A stretch of DNA of 64,000 nucleotides from Salicibibacter cibarius (GTDB taxonomy: Bacteria; Bacillota; Bacilli; Bacillales; Marinococcaceae): NCBI RefSeq assembly GCF_016495725.1, contig NZ_CP054705.1, positions 4,216,001 to 4,280,000 of the forward strand, written 5' to 3'. Under the pieces are notes generated by a model. That model was not told the origin of the DNA. It did not search any database and saw only the letters and a list, made by a program, of their open reading frames with translations. This document shows, piece after piece, positions 18,051-27,704 of this stretch; the first letter of the stretch is position 1, and every line of letters starts with the position of its first letter. Position numbers and translations under genes: made by a program.

Positions 18051-19381
18051 TATGCAAAACGTTTTCGTTTGGATGAAGCCTGAATGTTGAGTTCATCACG
18101 GTATTTGGCGATCGCGCGCCGAGAGATTTTAACCCCTTCTTCCTGTTTAAAACGATCGGCGATTTTCTGATCGGAGATTGGTTTTTGTTTATCCTCTTGC
18201 TCAATCCAACAACGGATGGATTGTTTCACCATCGTTGCCGATACGTCTTCGCCGTCATTGCCGGCAACACCTTTACTGAAAAATGCTTTTAACTCATAAC
18301 ATCCGCGGGGTGTTTGTACATACTTCCCGTTCGTCGTGCGTGAAACCGTCGATTCATGCACGTCTGCCCGTTCCGCAATATGTTTAAGCGTCATTGGGCG
18401 CAACGCGCCGTTTTCCAAAAAACTTTGCTGATACTCAACGATTGCTTCTGTTACGGCACGAATTGTTTGTTGCCGTTGGTCAATGCTTTTCAACAGCCAA
18501 ACGAGTTGTTTGTATTTGGAATGAGCGTATTCATACGTTTCTTTATTGCTTTTTTGTTGAAGAAGATCTCGATATTGACGATTCAAACGAATCCTCGGCA
18601 AGGAATCATCATTTAAAACGACCGTCCACGCTCCATTTTGTTTTTCTATATAGACATCCGGCGTGATATATTCCGCTTCACTTTCACTGAACCCTTGGGC
18701 AGGGCGAGGATTAAGGGTTTGGATAAAATCATGGGCATCTTGTATTTCTTCGAGAGTAATTTGCATTTCTTCCGCCAACCACTTCCATTTTTTCTCTGCA
18801 AACGCTTGCAAATAATGGGACACAATCGTTTCAACTACCGGGTGCTCCTCGGGAAGCGCTTGCAATTGTAACAGTAGGCATTCCGATAACGAACGCGCCC
18901 CTACGCCAATAGGATCAAGCTGTTGCAAAAGGCTGCATGATTCATGGAAACGGTCGGGGGTGATGCCGAGTTCCATTGCCGCCTCTTGTTCACTCACAAG
19001 TAAATAACCGTTTTCATTTAAATTATGGATAAAATACTCCAGATGTTCCTTGGTCTCCTCGTCATAATCAAGGATTCGAAGTTGATCAATAAGATGAGCC
19101 GTTAAACCTTGCCGACCATTTCCCAAACGATCAATGAAGGGCTCTTTCCCCTGTTCCCCACTGCTTTCTTCACGATCGTTCCAAAGCACAGGGCTATCCC
19201 GGATCACTTCATCCCTGTTCGATTCACTGACATCCAGCAATGGATTTTCTAACGCTTGTTCTTCTATATATTCAGATAATTCCAATGTAGAGTATTGCAA
19301 CAAAGAAATGGCCTGTCGCAATTGCTGGGTCATTACGAGATTCATCGTTTGTTTTTGAATAAGTCCCATTTCAAGATTCAT
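18050..19381 (-). CDS. rpoN: RNA polymerase sigma-54 factor
   Basis: Alternative sigma factor (SigL in B. subtilis), 443 residues, needing AAA+ activators. The N-terminal Gln-rich region I is GLIQKQTMNLVMTQQLRQAI plus LLQYSTLELSEYI, followed by an acidic region II. Core-binding and DNA-binding domains contain TPRGCYELKAFFSKG, and the RpoN box is near the end (ISRRAIAKYRDELNIQASSKR). The start has AGGAGG upstream. No sigma-54 activator or -24/-12 promoter was recognised nearby, so its regulon lies elsewhere. Confidence 0.97.
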   Translation of the reverse strand: MNLEMGLIQKQTMNLVMTQQLRQAISLLQYSTLELSEYIEEQALENPLLDVSESNRDEVIRDSPVLWNDREESSGEQGKEPFIDRLGNGRQGLTAHLIDQLRILDYDEETKEHLEYFIHNLNENGYLLVSEQEAAMELGITPDRFHESCSLLQQLDPIGVGARSLSECLLLQLQALPEEHPVVETIVSHYLQAFAEKKWKWLAEEMQITLEEIQDAHDFIQTLNPRPAQGFSESEAEYITPDVYIEKQNGAWTVVLNDDSLPRIRLNRQYRDLLQQKSNKETYEYAHSKYKQLVWLLKSIDQRQQTIRAVTEAIVEYQQSFLENGALRPMTLKHIAERADVHESTVSRTTNGKYVQTPRGCYELKAFFSKGVAGNDGEDVSATMVKQSIRCWIEQEDKQKPISDQKIADRFKQEEGVKISRRAIAKYRDELNIQASSKRKRFA

Positions 19382-19417
19382 GGCGCGCCCTCCTAGTTTG
19401 TAAGCGCTTTCTATGCG

Positions 19418-19672
19418 TTATTGCTGTTCCAACCACGAAAAAGTTAAGCGGACGGTGTGCGTTTGCTTCTTTTGTAAATACTCGCTGTTGACCGTTATAT
19501 GAGAAGGGATATGGGCTTGCACATACGTGCGATCATCCTGCAAGAAATCAAATGAACCGGTTGTTCTTAACGCTTCTGCCAGCCTTTCAAGTTCGGCGGC
19601 TGCTTCATTCGCCGCCAATTCCTGCTCCCGGGCATACAGTTCCGTTTGCTCTAAGCGCTCTTGGCCAAACAT
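19418..19672 (-). CDS. Hypothetical protein upstream of rpoN
   Basis: An 84-residue acidic protein I do not recognise. The first half is a charged helix (ERLEQTELYAREQELAANEA, AAELERLAEALRTTG) likely to form a coiled coil. The second half looks like beta strands (YVQAHIPSHITVNSEYL, HTVRLTFSWLEQQ). A good GGAGGGGATGCC-ATG start supports translation. It lies 36 bp upstream of rpoN in the same direction, so it is probably co-transcribed. B. subtilis has a small gene of unknown function (yvfG) next to sigL, but I see no sequence likeness. Confidence 0.6.
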   Translation of the reverse strand: MFGQERLEQTELYAREQELAANEAAAELERLAEALRTTGSFDFLQDDRTYVQAHIPSHITVNSEYLQKKQTHTVRLTFSWLEQQ

Positions 19673-19985
19673 GGCATCCCCTCCGCGACTATTACAATTT
19701 TTCCCACTGTCAGAATGTATAAATTATTCGAATGATAGTATACCTTCGCCACCCTTGCGATAAGTCAAGTTTTTCTAATGTAATTATATCGCATTTAACA
19801 ACCAGAAGCTAGTGGTGTTTGTCATACGATCTACTATCGGTGTAAAATTGCTTCCCGTGGATATTCTCATATTTCCCGCGGGTAATCGGTTATTTCTTTC
19901 TTCCGATACTGATCCGCATCCGGAGAAAACGGTTTGAAGTTTACGAAAAAAGGTAAATATAGTAGTGGGCAATGCATGCAATGCA

Positions 19986-20015
19986 TTTGACCTTTATTGA
20001 CCAATAAGGTATGAT
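19986..20015 (+). promoter_or_regulatory. CtsR operator over the clpP promoter
   Basis: TTTGACCTTTATTGACC at 19986-20002 matches the reverse complement of the CtsR heptad direct repeat (GGTCAAA-N3-GGTCAAA) with one mismatch. It overlaps a sigma-A promoter: -35 TTGACC at 19987, 17-bp spacer, -10 TATGAT at 20010. CtsR repression of clpP, relieved on heat or protein stress, is expected from the family. The rest of the 391-bp gap from 19673 holds no other clear feature. Confidence 0.85.
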
Positions 20016-20063
20016 ATGAGCAGTAACCTCATATTGCAAACGAAATGAAGGAGGATTAGATTT

Positions 20064-20660
20064 ATGCATCTAATACCAACAGTTATTGAACAAACGAACC
20101 GCGGAGAGCGTGCTTATGACATTTATTCGCGACTGTTAAAAGACCGTATCGTTATGCTCGGATCAGGCATCGATGACAATGTAGCCAATACAATCGTCGC
20201 GCAATTGCTTTTCCTCCAAGCGGAAGATCCGGACAAAGATATCTCCCTTTATATTAACAGTCCCGGAGGGTCCATTTCCGCAGGCATGGCCATTTACGAT
20301 ACGATGCAGTACATTACGCCGAAGGTTTCGACCATTTGCATCGGCATGGCTGCTTCCATGGGCGCTTTCTTGCTCAATGCAGGAGAGATGGGCCAACGTT
20401 TTGCCCTCCCGAACAGTGAAATTATGATTCACCAACCGCTCGGAGGAACACAAGGGCAAGCATCCGATATTGAAATTCATGCACGTCGCATTCTGGAAAT
20501 GCGGGAGAGGTTGAACAATATCTTCGCCGAGCGAACAGGCCAACCGCTCGAAGTCATCCAACGCGACACAGACCGTGATAACTTCATGACTGCACAGGAA
20601 GCACAAGAATATGGGCTCATTGACCGTATCTTCGATAAGAATGAAGGCACGGAAAAATAA
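20064..20660 (+). CDS. clpP: ATP-dependent Clp protease proteolytic subunit
   Basis: A serine protease of 198 residues forming the tetradecameric chamber used by ClpX, ClpC or ClpE. The catalytic Ser is in [11 protein letters not shown] (about residue 97), the His in [13 protein letters not shown] (about 122) and the Asp near 171. Other motifs are [15 protein letters not shown] and [16 protein letters not shown]. Ribosome site AAGGAGG. It is monocistronic and rightward between leftward operons, under CtsR control. ClpXP degrades tmRNA-tagged products, linking it with ssrA in this window. Confidence 0.98.
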   Translation: MHLIPTVIEQTNRGERAYDIYSRLLKDRIVMLGSGIDDNVANTIVAQLLFLQAEDPDKDISLYINSPGGSISAGMAIYDTMQYITPKVSTICIGMAASMGAFLLNAGEMGQRFALPNSEIMIHQPLGGTQGQASDIEIHARRILEMRERLNNIFAERTGQPLEVIQRDTDRDNFMTAQEAQEYGLIDRIFDKNEGTEK

Positions 20661-20678
20661 CTGATCCCCTTCCCCACC

Positions 20679-20707
20679 AAAAAACCACGCGATCTGCGTG
20701 GTTTTTT
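20679..20707. terminator. Bidirectional terminator between clpP and crh
   Basis: Perfect twelve-base arms AAAAAACCACGC and GCGTGGTTTTTT with a five-base loop. A-runs and T-runs on both sides serve the convergent clpP and crh operons. Confidence 0.92.
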
Positions 20708-20962
20708 TCATTCCTCACTTACAAATTGCGCAAGTGCTTTTACTGCTTCTTCTTCATCACCGCCATCTGCCGATATGCGAATCGTTGTTCCATTGCGAAC
20801 GGCAAGACTCATTACCCCCATAATGCTTTTGGCGTTGGTCTCATGTGTCCCTTTGATAAGGTTGATATCCGCATGAAAGCGATTGGCTTCCTGCACAAAT
20901 AGGGCGGCCGGCCGCGCCTGCAAGCCCATTTTTAAATTCACTGTCACGTCACGCTCGATCAT
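20708..20962 (-). CDS. crh: Catabolite repression HPr-like protein Crh
   Basis: An 84-residue HPr paralogue. The phosphotransfer His of HPr is replaced by Gln (GLQARPAALFVQEANRF, residue 15), so it cannot act in the PTS. The regulatory Ser site is kept (NAKSIMGVMSLAV, Ser46 region), the target of HPr kinase (hprK at 38347). Seryl-phosphorylated Crh acts as CcpA co-repressor. I start at ATG 20962; the longer frame to 21037 overlaps whiA. It is the last gene of yvcI-rapZ-yvcK-whiA-crh. Confidence 0.95.
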   Translation of the reverse strand: MIERDVTVNLKMGLQARPAALFVQEANRFHADINLIKGTHETNAKSIMGVMSLAVRNGTTIRISADGGDEEEAVKALAQFVSEE

Positions 20963-20987
20963 CGCGACCCATCCTTTCTGCTGTTTA

Positions 20988-21944
20988 TCATCCTTGCGGC
21001 AACGATTCGCGATTGCGGATTCTTTCAGCCAATTCATCGATTTTTCGCAAACGATGATTGACCCCGGATTTGCTCACCTTTCCACTCTCTGCCATTTCAC
21101 CTAGTTCCTTTAAGGTAACATCCTGGTGCTTCACACGAAGTTCGGCCATTTCACGAACTTTGGAAGGCAAACTTTCCAAACCGATTTCTCGCGCGACAAG
21201 CTCTATATTTTCCACTTGCCGCAAGGCAGCCCCTACCGTTTTGTTCAAATTTGCCGTCTCGCAGTTCACGAGTCGATTGACAGAGTTACGCATGTCTTTC
21301 ACAATCCGAACATCTTCAAAATAGAGCAGTGCTTGATGAGCGCCGATAATATTGAGAAATTCGGCGATTTTCTCGCTTTCCTTAATGTAAACAATATACC
21401 CTTTTTTTCTCTCCAGTACACGGGCATCCAGATCAAACGTCGACATTAACGCCAAAAGCGACCGATTGTGTTCTTTATAATAAGAAAACAATTCCAAATG
21501 ATAGGAGGACGTCTCCGGATGATTGACGGATCCACCCGCGAGAAAAGCTCCCCGTAAATACGCTCTTTTGCAACAATGATTCTCAAATGTATGTTCTGAA
21601 ATCGACTGCGCGAATGTATGCCCGTTGGCCGTCAAATTTGTATCAGCCAAAATTTCTTTTACCAGCCGGTACACGCGAACGATGTAAATATTGTTCTTCT
21701 TTAATCGCATTTTTTTACGAACGACGAGTTCGGCCTTCATGTTTTCATATCGCTGCTTCAAAAGCGTATAAAACCTTCGTGCAATTGCTGCGTTTTCGGT
21801 TGTTATATCCAACGTCGCACGCGATTCCGAAACATTAAGGGTACCGGTCATTTGGATGAGTGCGGAAAGTTCCGCTTTTACACAGCAATCATCTGCACGG
21901 ATCTGTGTGAGTTCTTTTTTCGTCATTGCCGCAAACGAAGTCAA
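20988..21944 (-). CDS. whiA: WhiA, DNA-binding protein
   Basis: A 318-residue protein with a degenerate LAGLIDADG homing-endonuclease fold followed by a C-terminal HTH. It is needed for sporulation septation in actinomycetes and affects cell division and chromosome segregation in Bacillus. Motifs are [41 protein letters not shown] and [10 protein letters not shown]. The HTH is [20 protein letters not shown], ending in [12 protein letters not shown]. Start TTG 21944 follows AAAGGTGGTGA by seven bases and matches the family N-terminus. It lies between yvcK and crh. Confidence 0.95.
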   Translation of the reverse strand: MTSFAAMTKKELTQIRADDCCVKAELSALIQMTGTLNVSESRATLDITTENAAIARRFYTLLKQRYENMKAELVVRKKMRLKKNNIYIVRVYRLVKEILADTNLTANGHTFAQSISEHTFENHCCKRAYLRGAFLAGGSVNHPETSSYHLELFSYYKEHNRSLLALMSTFDLDARVLERKKGYIVYIKESEKIAEFLNIIGAHQALLYFEDVRIVKDMRNSVNRLVNCETANLNKTVGAALRQVENIELVAREIGLESLPSKVREMAELRVKHQDVTLKELGEMAESGKVSKSGVNHRLRKIDELAERIRNRESLPQG

Positions 21945-21974
21945 GGCACATTCACCACCTTTTGCCAAACTTCC

Positions 21975-22919
21975 TTAACCTTCGAGAATCATTCGGGCAA
22001 TTTTGTCGGCATTATGGCGTAACACCGGACTGTCCGTATGAATAAAATCATCTTGGACCACATTCAAGCCAAGGGCTTTTAAATAGTCTTCATCATAAAC
22101 CACAGCCTCCGAACCTTCCTCGGCATATCGTTCGATCATTTCCGGTGAAATCGTTCCATCATGGACAAAAATTTGCTCAATCATTGATCCTCCGATATGG
22201 GCATGAAGTGCCTTAATATGATCGGAAGCTGTAAATCCATCCGTTTCCCCGCTTTGCGTCATGACATTGCAAATATAGATTTTATCCGCTGACGACTGGC
22301 TTATTTCTTTGGCAATGCCGGGAACGAGCAAATTGGGCAACACACTGGTATATAAACTCCCTGGCCCCATAATAATTTTATCTGCTTGTCGAATCGCCTG
22401 AACGCTCGCCGGCAATGCCTCGGGGAATGCCGGGTCGAGGAACATTTCATCGATTTTTTTCCCTGCCTTCGGAATATTGGACTCTCCCCGAACGACACTG
22501 CCATCGGTCATTTTTGCCACAAGTTCAATGCTGTTATTGGACGCGGGCAGCACCGTACCGCGTACGTTGAGCACAGCGCTGAGCTCGCTGATGCCACGTG
22601 CAAAATCACCGGTGATGGACGTCATGCCTGCAATCAGCAAGTTGCCGAGCGAATGCCCGGTAAGCCCTTCTCCATTTTCAAAGCGATGCTGAAATAAACG
22701 TTCAATTAATGGTTCAACTTCCGCCAGTGCCACGAGCACGTTCCGAACATCTCCGGGCGGTGGCACATTTAACTCCTTGCGTAACCGTCCGGAACTTCCT
22801 CCGTCATCGGCCACGGTAACGATTGCCGATAGATCAATGGGATAGGTTTTTAACCCTCGCAATAAAACGGACAATCCCGTACCGCCTCCGATAACAACTA
22901 TTTTCTTTCCATTCGTCAC
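21975..22919 (-). CDS. yvcK: Gluconeogenesis factor YvcK (CofD-like, UDP-sugar binding)
   Basis: A 314-residue Rossmann-like protein of the CofD/YvcK family. Motifs are VVIGGGTGLSVLLRGLKTYP, IVTVADDGGSSGRLRKEL and PPPGDVRNVLVAL; MGPGSLYTSVLPNLLVPGI is further on. In B. subtilis it binds UDP-GlcNAc and links cell-wall synthesis to gluconeogenic growth, also affecting MreB and PBP1 localisation. Its start overlaps the end of rapZ by one base, so the two are translationally coupled. Confidence 0.96.
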   Translation of the reverse strand: MTNGKKIVVIGGGTGLSVLLRGLKTYPIDLSAIVTVADDGGSSGRLRKELNVPPPGDVRNVLVALAEVEPLIERLFQHRFENGEGLTGHSLGNLLIAGMTSITGDFARGISELSAVLNVRGTVLPASNNSIELVAKMTDGSVVRGESNIPKAGKKIDEMFLDPAFPEALPASVQAIRQADKIIMGPGSLYTSVLPNLLVPGIAKEISQSSADKIYICNVMTQSGETDGFTASDHIKALHAHIGGSMIEQIFVHDGTISPEMIERYAEEGSEAVVYDEDYLKALGLNVVQDDFIHTDSPVLRHNADKIARMILEG

Positions 22920-23791
22920 TAGCTTGTTTCTCCCCTGTCCTTATGTTCGCGATGGCTTTTATACACCAAGTAATGCTTGGAATAAACATCAGCAAGATGC
23001 TCCACAAGTGTAACGGAACGGTGATTCCCGCCGGTACAACCAATCGCGATGATCACTTGGCTCTTTCCCTCTTGCTTATAAAGCGGCAACAGAAAGGTAA
23101 GCATGTCTTCCAGCTTCGCGAGAAATTCCTTCGTATCCGCCCACTTCATTACATATTCAGCCACGTCCGAATCCATCCCTGTTAACGGACGCATCCGCTC
23201 AATATAATGAGGGTTCGGCAAAAAACGGACATCAAAAACAAGATCGGCATCAATCGGAACCCCGCGTTTAAACCCAAAGGACATGAAATGCACGTTAAAG
23301 GTCAATTCCTCGGGAGCGGTGAATAATTTGTTAATTTCCGCGCGTAGCTCTCGAGGGGTTAGCGTTGTCGTATCAATATGGTGACGAGCCCTGCCCTTGA
23401 TCTCATCCAGTATTTGCCGTTCTTCTTTGATGCCTTCCAACAGTGGTCCGGCCGGAGCAAGCGGATGTGAACGCCTTGTTTCTTTAAATCGCTGCACAAG
23501 CTTGCTGTCCTCTGCGTCGAGAAATAAAATATGTGTGTGCAAATTCGGCTTATCTCCAAGCATGCTCACCGACGAAAACACTTGTTCAAAAAATTCCCGG
23601 CCCCGTAAATCCATGACGAGCGCGACACGGTTCATCGACCCGCCTTCCACAAGATCCAACAATTTCGGAATCAAAGCCGGCGGCAAATTATCGATGCAAA
23701 AAAAACCGAGATCTTCAAGGCTTTGCACGGTGACCGTTTTTCCCGCTCCCGACATTCCCGTAATCACAACGAGCTGGATATCATCTTTCAC
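22919..23791 (-). CDS. rapZ: RNase adapter / nucleotide-binding protein RapZ (YvcJ)
   Basis: A 290-residue P-loop protein. Walker A is VVITGMSGAGKTVTVQSLED, followed by LGFFCIDNLPPALIPKLLDL. The C-terminal domain has SFGFKRGVPIDADLVFDVRF, LPNPHYIERMRPLTG and IAIGCTGGNHRSVTLVEHL. In E. coli RapZ controls GlmS through small RNAs; in B. subtilis YvcJ hydrolyses GTP and affects competence. It sits between a Nudix hydrolase and yvcK, as in B. subtilis. Confidence 0.96.
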   Translation of the reverse strand: MKDDIQLVVITGMSGAGKTVTVQSLEDLGFFCIDNLPPALIPKLLDLVEGGSMNRVALVMDLRGREFFEQVFSSVSMLGDKPNLHTHILFLDAEDSKLVQRFKETRRSHPLAPAGPLLEGIKEERQILDEIKGRARHHIDTTTLTPRELRAEINKLFTAPEELTFNVHFMSFGFKRGVPIDADLVFDVRFLPNPHYIERMRPLTGMDSDVAEYVMKWADTKEFLAKLEDMLTFLLPLYKQEGKSQVIIAIGCTGGNHRSVTLVEHLADVYSKHYLVYKSHREHKDRGETS

Positions 23792-23807
23792 GCCAACATC
23801 TCTCCGT

Positions 23808-24275
23808 TCACACTGTTTCGAGCTTTACATCGAGCAACTCGTAATCAGGTGTGTAATAAAATGTACCGAACAACATGCCTTGTTTTCCCAAAAGATGTTT
23901 GAATAAATCTTGATCCCCCAAGGCCATTGGCAAAGAAAGGACATTCGTTTCTTTTTCCCAAAATAGTCTGCCTTCAGGTGAATGTTCCAACATTTCCCCT
24001 TGATGTTTATTCGCAAAAAAAGAAAACATCATCCACTCGGAAACTTTCGCATACCTTTCCTGAATGACAATCGTAGAAACTGCCCGCAATTGTGGGTTCA
24101 GCAGTTCTATTCCGGTCTCTTCCATGAACTCCCTGCGCACGGTGGCAAGTGGGGTTTCTCCGTCCTCCATCTTCCCGCCGGGGGCGACAACCCAGTTTCT
24201 TCTGGGTTTTTGCAACAATAAAACCCGATCCTCATGTGTTAACACGCAGTTTGCCACACGCCGCATGTTCATCAC
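23808..24275 (-). CDS. yvcI: Nudix hydrolase YvcI
   Basis: A 155-residue MutT/Nudix protein. The Nudix box GGKMEDGETPLATVRREF, MEETGIELL fits G-x5-E-x7-REUxEExGU fully, so it should be active. It hydrolyses some nucleoside diphosphate derivative; the substrate cannot be read from sequence. The C-terminal 60 residues (MFSFFANKHQGEMLEHSPEG, LFGTFYYTPDYELLDVKLE) are typical of the YvcI group. It is the first gene of the rapZ-yvcK-whiA-crh operon, 16 bp before rapZ. Confidence 0.9.
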   Translation of the reverse strand: MMNMRRVANCVLTHEDRVLLLQKPRRNWVVAPGGKMEDGETPLATVRREFMEETGIELLNPQLRAVSTIVIQERYAKVSEWMMFSFFANKHQGEMLEHSPEGRLFWEKETNVLSLPMALGDQDLFKHLLGKQGMLFGTFYYTPDYELLDVKLETV

Positions 24276-24357
24276 CTCACATTAATTATAACGTGAACCG
24301 ATGCATCCCACAAATCTAACCGTCTCCAATCCATCTACATGTGCACCCCGTTTTCGA

Positions 24358-24456
24358 TTAGAAAACTTGGCTTTCGACAAGTTTTTATGTTGAAAGCCTT
24401 AGTTGCACTTATGTAGGTGAAAAAGTTGGTTTATGCTTTCTTGCCTACCAAAAAAA
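24358..24456. repeat. Terminator-abutting dispersed repeat, copy 1
   Basis: About 99 bp, from TTAGAAAACTT through AAAGCCTTAGTTGCACTTA to a hairpin (24413-24448, GTAGGT...GCCTAC) and an A-run. A second copy at 39879-39977 matches along its length with scattered substitutions. The right end shares its A-run with the trxB terminator. The remainder of the 310-bp gap 24276-24585 shows nothing else. Confidence 0.8.
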
Positions 24457-24479
24457 TACGCAAGGTGATGTACCTTGCG
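24450..24479 (-). terminator. Terminator of trxB
   Basis: Arms CGCAAGGT and ACCTTGCG (24459-24466, 24472-24479) with a T-run on the minus strand at 24456-24450. Confidence 0.85.
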
Positions 24480-24585
24480 CATCCAAAATATATATAAGGG
24501 GGGTCAATTAACGTACTTCTATCATAACGTTTAATTGTTTCACAGCTGTTACAATAGCATTAAAAACGAATAACTTTTTTTGCAC

Positions 24586-25596
<1,011 letters not shown>

Positions 25597-25608
25597 CTAT
25601 TCATCTGC

Positions 25609-26661
25609 TCAGTCCAATCCGAACGATAAATCGTGTAGCTGCTCACACTGTACTTCATCGCTTTTCAGGGCGCGTGTTTGCCATGTTTTTAATAGCGTTG
25701 CTGCTTTGTGATCGCCGTGATCACGCGCAAGCTTCCAGGCTTTTTTGCTTTTTTTATTGTACCCGCAATGAAAAGCGGCCACTCCGTAACGATAAAAAAA
25801 TGTACCTCCTGTTTCCGGCGGACTGTGTTTTTGTAAAAAATGAAACAATACAAGCGCTTGCTCGTATTCCCCGAGCCGACAAAGCGTCGCTGCCAATTTA
25901 TGCATATGGCCTTTATTCAATGGCGTTAACTGCCTAAGTTTCTTTTTCAGCGGTTCAACTTCCCGGTCCATACGCTGATCTTTTAGCAATAACGTCAACT
26001 GGCAAAGGGCAGGCACATACATCACTTCCTCCAACAGGGAACGCAAGCAATGCATCGCCTCATCACTGCGCCCTTGAAGATGGAGGGCTCTCGCGTATTG
26101 ATTGTAGGAAGCATAATGGGCGGGATAATCCATCATTAATCCTTTGAGCAAACGCTCTGCTTTTTCATAATTTCCCTCGTTGATGAAGCGCCCGGCACGC
26201 TCGTATTGTAAAATAAAGTCATCGGGGAAGGCCGGCTTCTCTTTATATTCATCGGCAAAAAAATCTTCATCCCCATCAAGTTTTACCAGCTCAAGCAACT
26301 CTTGCGCATCTTCCACAAACTCCCCATCAGGCGAGGAGGACAAATATTGCAGCGCCGCTTCCTTTGCTTTATCGAAAAGTCCGAGAAAAGCATAGTTGTT
26401 GGCGAGAAAATAATAACAATCATACATGGTCTCATCTATATGGTCCAAGATGTGTAAAAGGGTCTCATTGGAGCGCTCATGCTCACCCATGTCGGATAAT
26501 ATAGCTGCAAGTTGACAATGAAAAACCCCTTCCAGGGGCCTTAATTCAATCGCCCGCTTCAAATAACGGATCGAGCGATTCCACTCTTTATTTTTATAAA
26601 ACGCGATTCCCCGGTCAAAAAAATATTCCGGGTTTTGAAGATAAGGGATCAATCGCCCCAT
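25609..26661 (-). CDS. Tetratricopeptide repeat protein (YvcD-like)
   Basis: A 350-residue protein of successive TPR-like helical pairs: RGIAFYKNKEWNRSIRYLKR, QLAAILSDMGEHERSNETLL, NYAFLGLFDKAKEAALQYL, YARALHLQGRSDEAMHCL and LAATLCRLGEYEQALVLFHF. It has no signal peptide or catalytic motif and is probably a cytosolic scaffold. I use ATG 26661, preceded by GGAAGG. The ATG at 26694 would lie at the predicted transcription start, leaving no leader. Its position before trxB corresponds to yvcD of B. subtilis. The function is unknown. Confidence 0.82.
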   Translation of the reverse strand: MGRLIPYLQNPEYFFDRGIAFYKNKEWNRSIRYLKRAIELRPLEGVFHCQLAAILSDMGEHERSNETLLHILDHIDETMYDCYYFLANNYAFLGLFDKAKEAALQYLSSSPDGEFVEDAQELLELVKLDGDEDFFADEYKEKPAFPDDFILQYERAGRFINEGNYEKAERLLKGLMMDYPAHYASYNQYARALHLQGRSDEAMHCLRSLLEEVMYVPALCQLTLLLKDQRMDREVEPLKKKLRQLTPLNKGHMHKLAATLCRLGEYEQALVLFHFLQKHSPPETGGTFFYRYGVAAFHCGYNKKSKKAWKLARDHGDHKAATLLKTWQTRALKSDEVQCEQLHDLSFGLD

Positions 26662-26698
26662 GCGTACACACGCCTTCCACATACTTTTAATCATCGTT

Positions 26699-26727
26699 AT
26701 TGTAACATAGTTTATGACGCATCCCAA
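26699..26727 (-). promoter_or_regulatory. Candidate sigma-A promoter of the TPR gene
   Basis: Minus strand -35 TTGGGA (26727-26722), 17-bp spacer, -10 TACAAT (26704-26699). It argues for the downstream start codon. Confidence 0.5.
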
Positions 26728-26850
26728 AAGATGGTGCGTAGGTGTTGCTTTAAACAAACCCGCTCCGTTTACGGAAGTTCAGTGAGTTATATGGATTAAT
26801 TGATTGATTGATCGATCCACCGCGTTTATTTGCCTTCAAAAACGATGTTA

Positions 26851-27009
26851 TTGATAATGAAAATAGAAAAGGCATAGGATTAAAAAAGACCGCAGGTGCT
26901 GCGAACACCAACAGTCTCCCAATAGAACATGTCCTTTACAGGGCGATGTTCACTCTCGAAGAGTAACCACCCACGGACTCACAACCTCAGGGGTGGTTAC
27001 TACTTTTTT
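26851..27009 (+). ncRNA. Candidate antisense sRNA (type I antitoxin-like) with own promoter and terminator
   Basis: Promoter: TTGATA at 26851, 18-bp spacer, TAGGAT at 26875. The predicted RNA starts near 26887 and could form a stem around 26888-26916, a GAACAT/ATGTTC stem (26925-26951) and a terminator. The terminator has perfect eleven-base arms AGTAACCACCC (26962) and GGGTGGTTACT (26991) followed by T6. It runs against the 3' half of a possible toxin message on the other strand. There are no data on transcription. Confidence 0.45.
26886..26916 (-). terminator. Terminator for the leftward small-peptide/RelE message
   Basis: The minus strand GACTGTTGGTG...CACCTGCGGTC stem with wobble pairs is followed by TTTTTT. 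It would end a transcript coming from relBE and the small ORF, overlapping the antisense RNA. Confidence 0.6.
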
Positions 27010-27071
27010 GTGTCTTCATTTGCATCTTTGGTAAGCATATATACTAGCGTAGCAACGCCTATACAGATCAT
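27000..27071 (-). CDS. Possible type I toxin-like small hydrophobic peptide (23 aa)
   Basis: The minus-strand frame ATG 27071 to TAG 27000 encodes MICIGVATLVYM followed by LTKDANEDTKK. It has a short hydrophobic segment and a charged Lys-rich tail, the layout of small membrane toxins such as Fst-, TxpA- or BsrG-type peptides. It starts three bases after the relE stop. There is no strong ribosome site (GGAGAT lies some 17 bases upstream), which weakens the case. Support comes mainly from the convergent RNA with its own promoter and terminator covering its stop codon and 3' region. Confidence 0.35.
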   Translation of the reverse strand: MICIGVATLVYMLTKDANEDTKK

Positions 27072-27074
27072 GCG

Positions 27075-27347
27075 CTATTTATAAATATCTCCACGGTTAC
27101 CAACAGCTTGGATAAAAACCACATGCTCCTGGTGGTCAATATTAAAAATCACTCGGAATCCCCCGATTCTTAACCTGTATAAATCCGAATGACCTTTAAG
27201 CTTTTTAATATCTCCTTGAGGAGGTATTGATGAAAGTCCTTTTAACCCAGTTGCAATTCTTTCTTGGGAGGTTTTATCTAATTTAGCAATGAATTTAACT
27301 GCGGTCTTATGGTAAATCAACCTGTATTCCGAAGTCACGCTTTGCAT
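27075..27347 (-). CDS. RelE/ParE-family toxin
   Basis: A 90-residue RelE-fold protein (YRLIYHKTAVKFIAKLDKTS, LKGHSDLYRLRIGGFRVIFN, FIQAVGNRGDIYK). The Arg-containing strand DLYRLRIGGFRVIF and the C-terminal NRGDIYK, similar to the HRGDVY of mRNA-cleaving RelE homologues, suggest a ribosome-dependent mRNA endonuclease. It overlaps the antitoxin gene by 41 bp; a GTG three codons in is an alternative start that shortens the overlap. The pair stands alone between the TPR gene and the his operon and may be a recent insertion. Confidence 0.9.
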   Translation of the reverse strand: MQSVTSEYRLIYHKTAVKFIAKLDKTSQERIATGLKGLSSIPPQGDIKKLKGHSDLYRLRIGGFRVIFNIDHQEHVVFIQAVGNRGDIYK

Positions 27348-27567
27348 CCTCCCCTGAAATATATCCCTCTTTACTTTCTAATTGTTTAATTTCCTCTTTA
27401 GTCAACGGGTCACTATCGTTTTCCAATTCATCAATATCCTGCCATGATTTGGGCTTTTGATTCCTTGAGCGTTCAATCAAAAACTCCATAAAATCAAAAG
27501 CTGCTTTCTTATCTTCACTGTTTAAAGATTCCACCATTCTATACAAATCCTCTTTACGAATAGCCAT
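27307..27567 (-). CDS. Antitoxin of the RelE pair
   Basis: An 86-residue acidic protein directly upstream of and overlapping the RelE-type toxin. The helical N-terminus (KEDLYRMVESLNSEDKKAAF, DFMEFLIERSRNQ) probably dimerises. The acidic extended C-terminus (IDELENDSDPLTKEEIKQLE, SGEDAKRDFGIQVDLP) would wrap and neutralise the toxin. It belongs with antitoxins that begin with a short helical domain and end with an acidic toxin-binding tail, rather than a classical RHH RelB. RBS AAAGGTGG. Confidence 0.8.
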   Translation of the reverse strand: MAIRKEDLYRMVESLNSEDKKAAFDFMEFLIERSRNQKPKSWQDIDELENDSDPLTKEEIKQLESKEGYISGEDAKRDFGIQVDLP

Positions 27568-27605
27568 TTTTTCACCACCACCTTTGCTCGTATTCCTCTC
27601 TTTAT

Positions 27606-27634
27606 ATTGTACACCATCTTTAATGAGAAATTAA
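27606..27634 (-). promoter_or_regulatory. Candidate promoter of the toxin-antitoxin pair
   Basis: Minus strand TTAATT (27634-27629), 17-bp spacer, TACAAT (27611-27606). Confidence 0.4.
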
Positions 27635-27704
27635 CAGCATTTCATTCACATGGGTGTTGATTCATTAACCGCGCTAAAGCTCCCAATTGCAGAGAATAAG
27701 AAAC

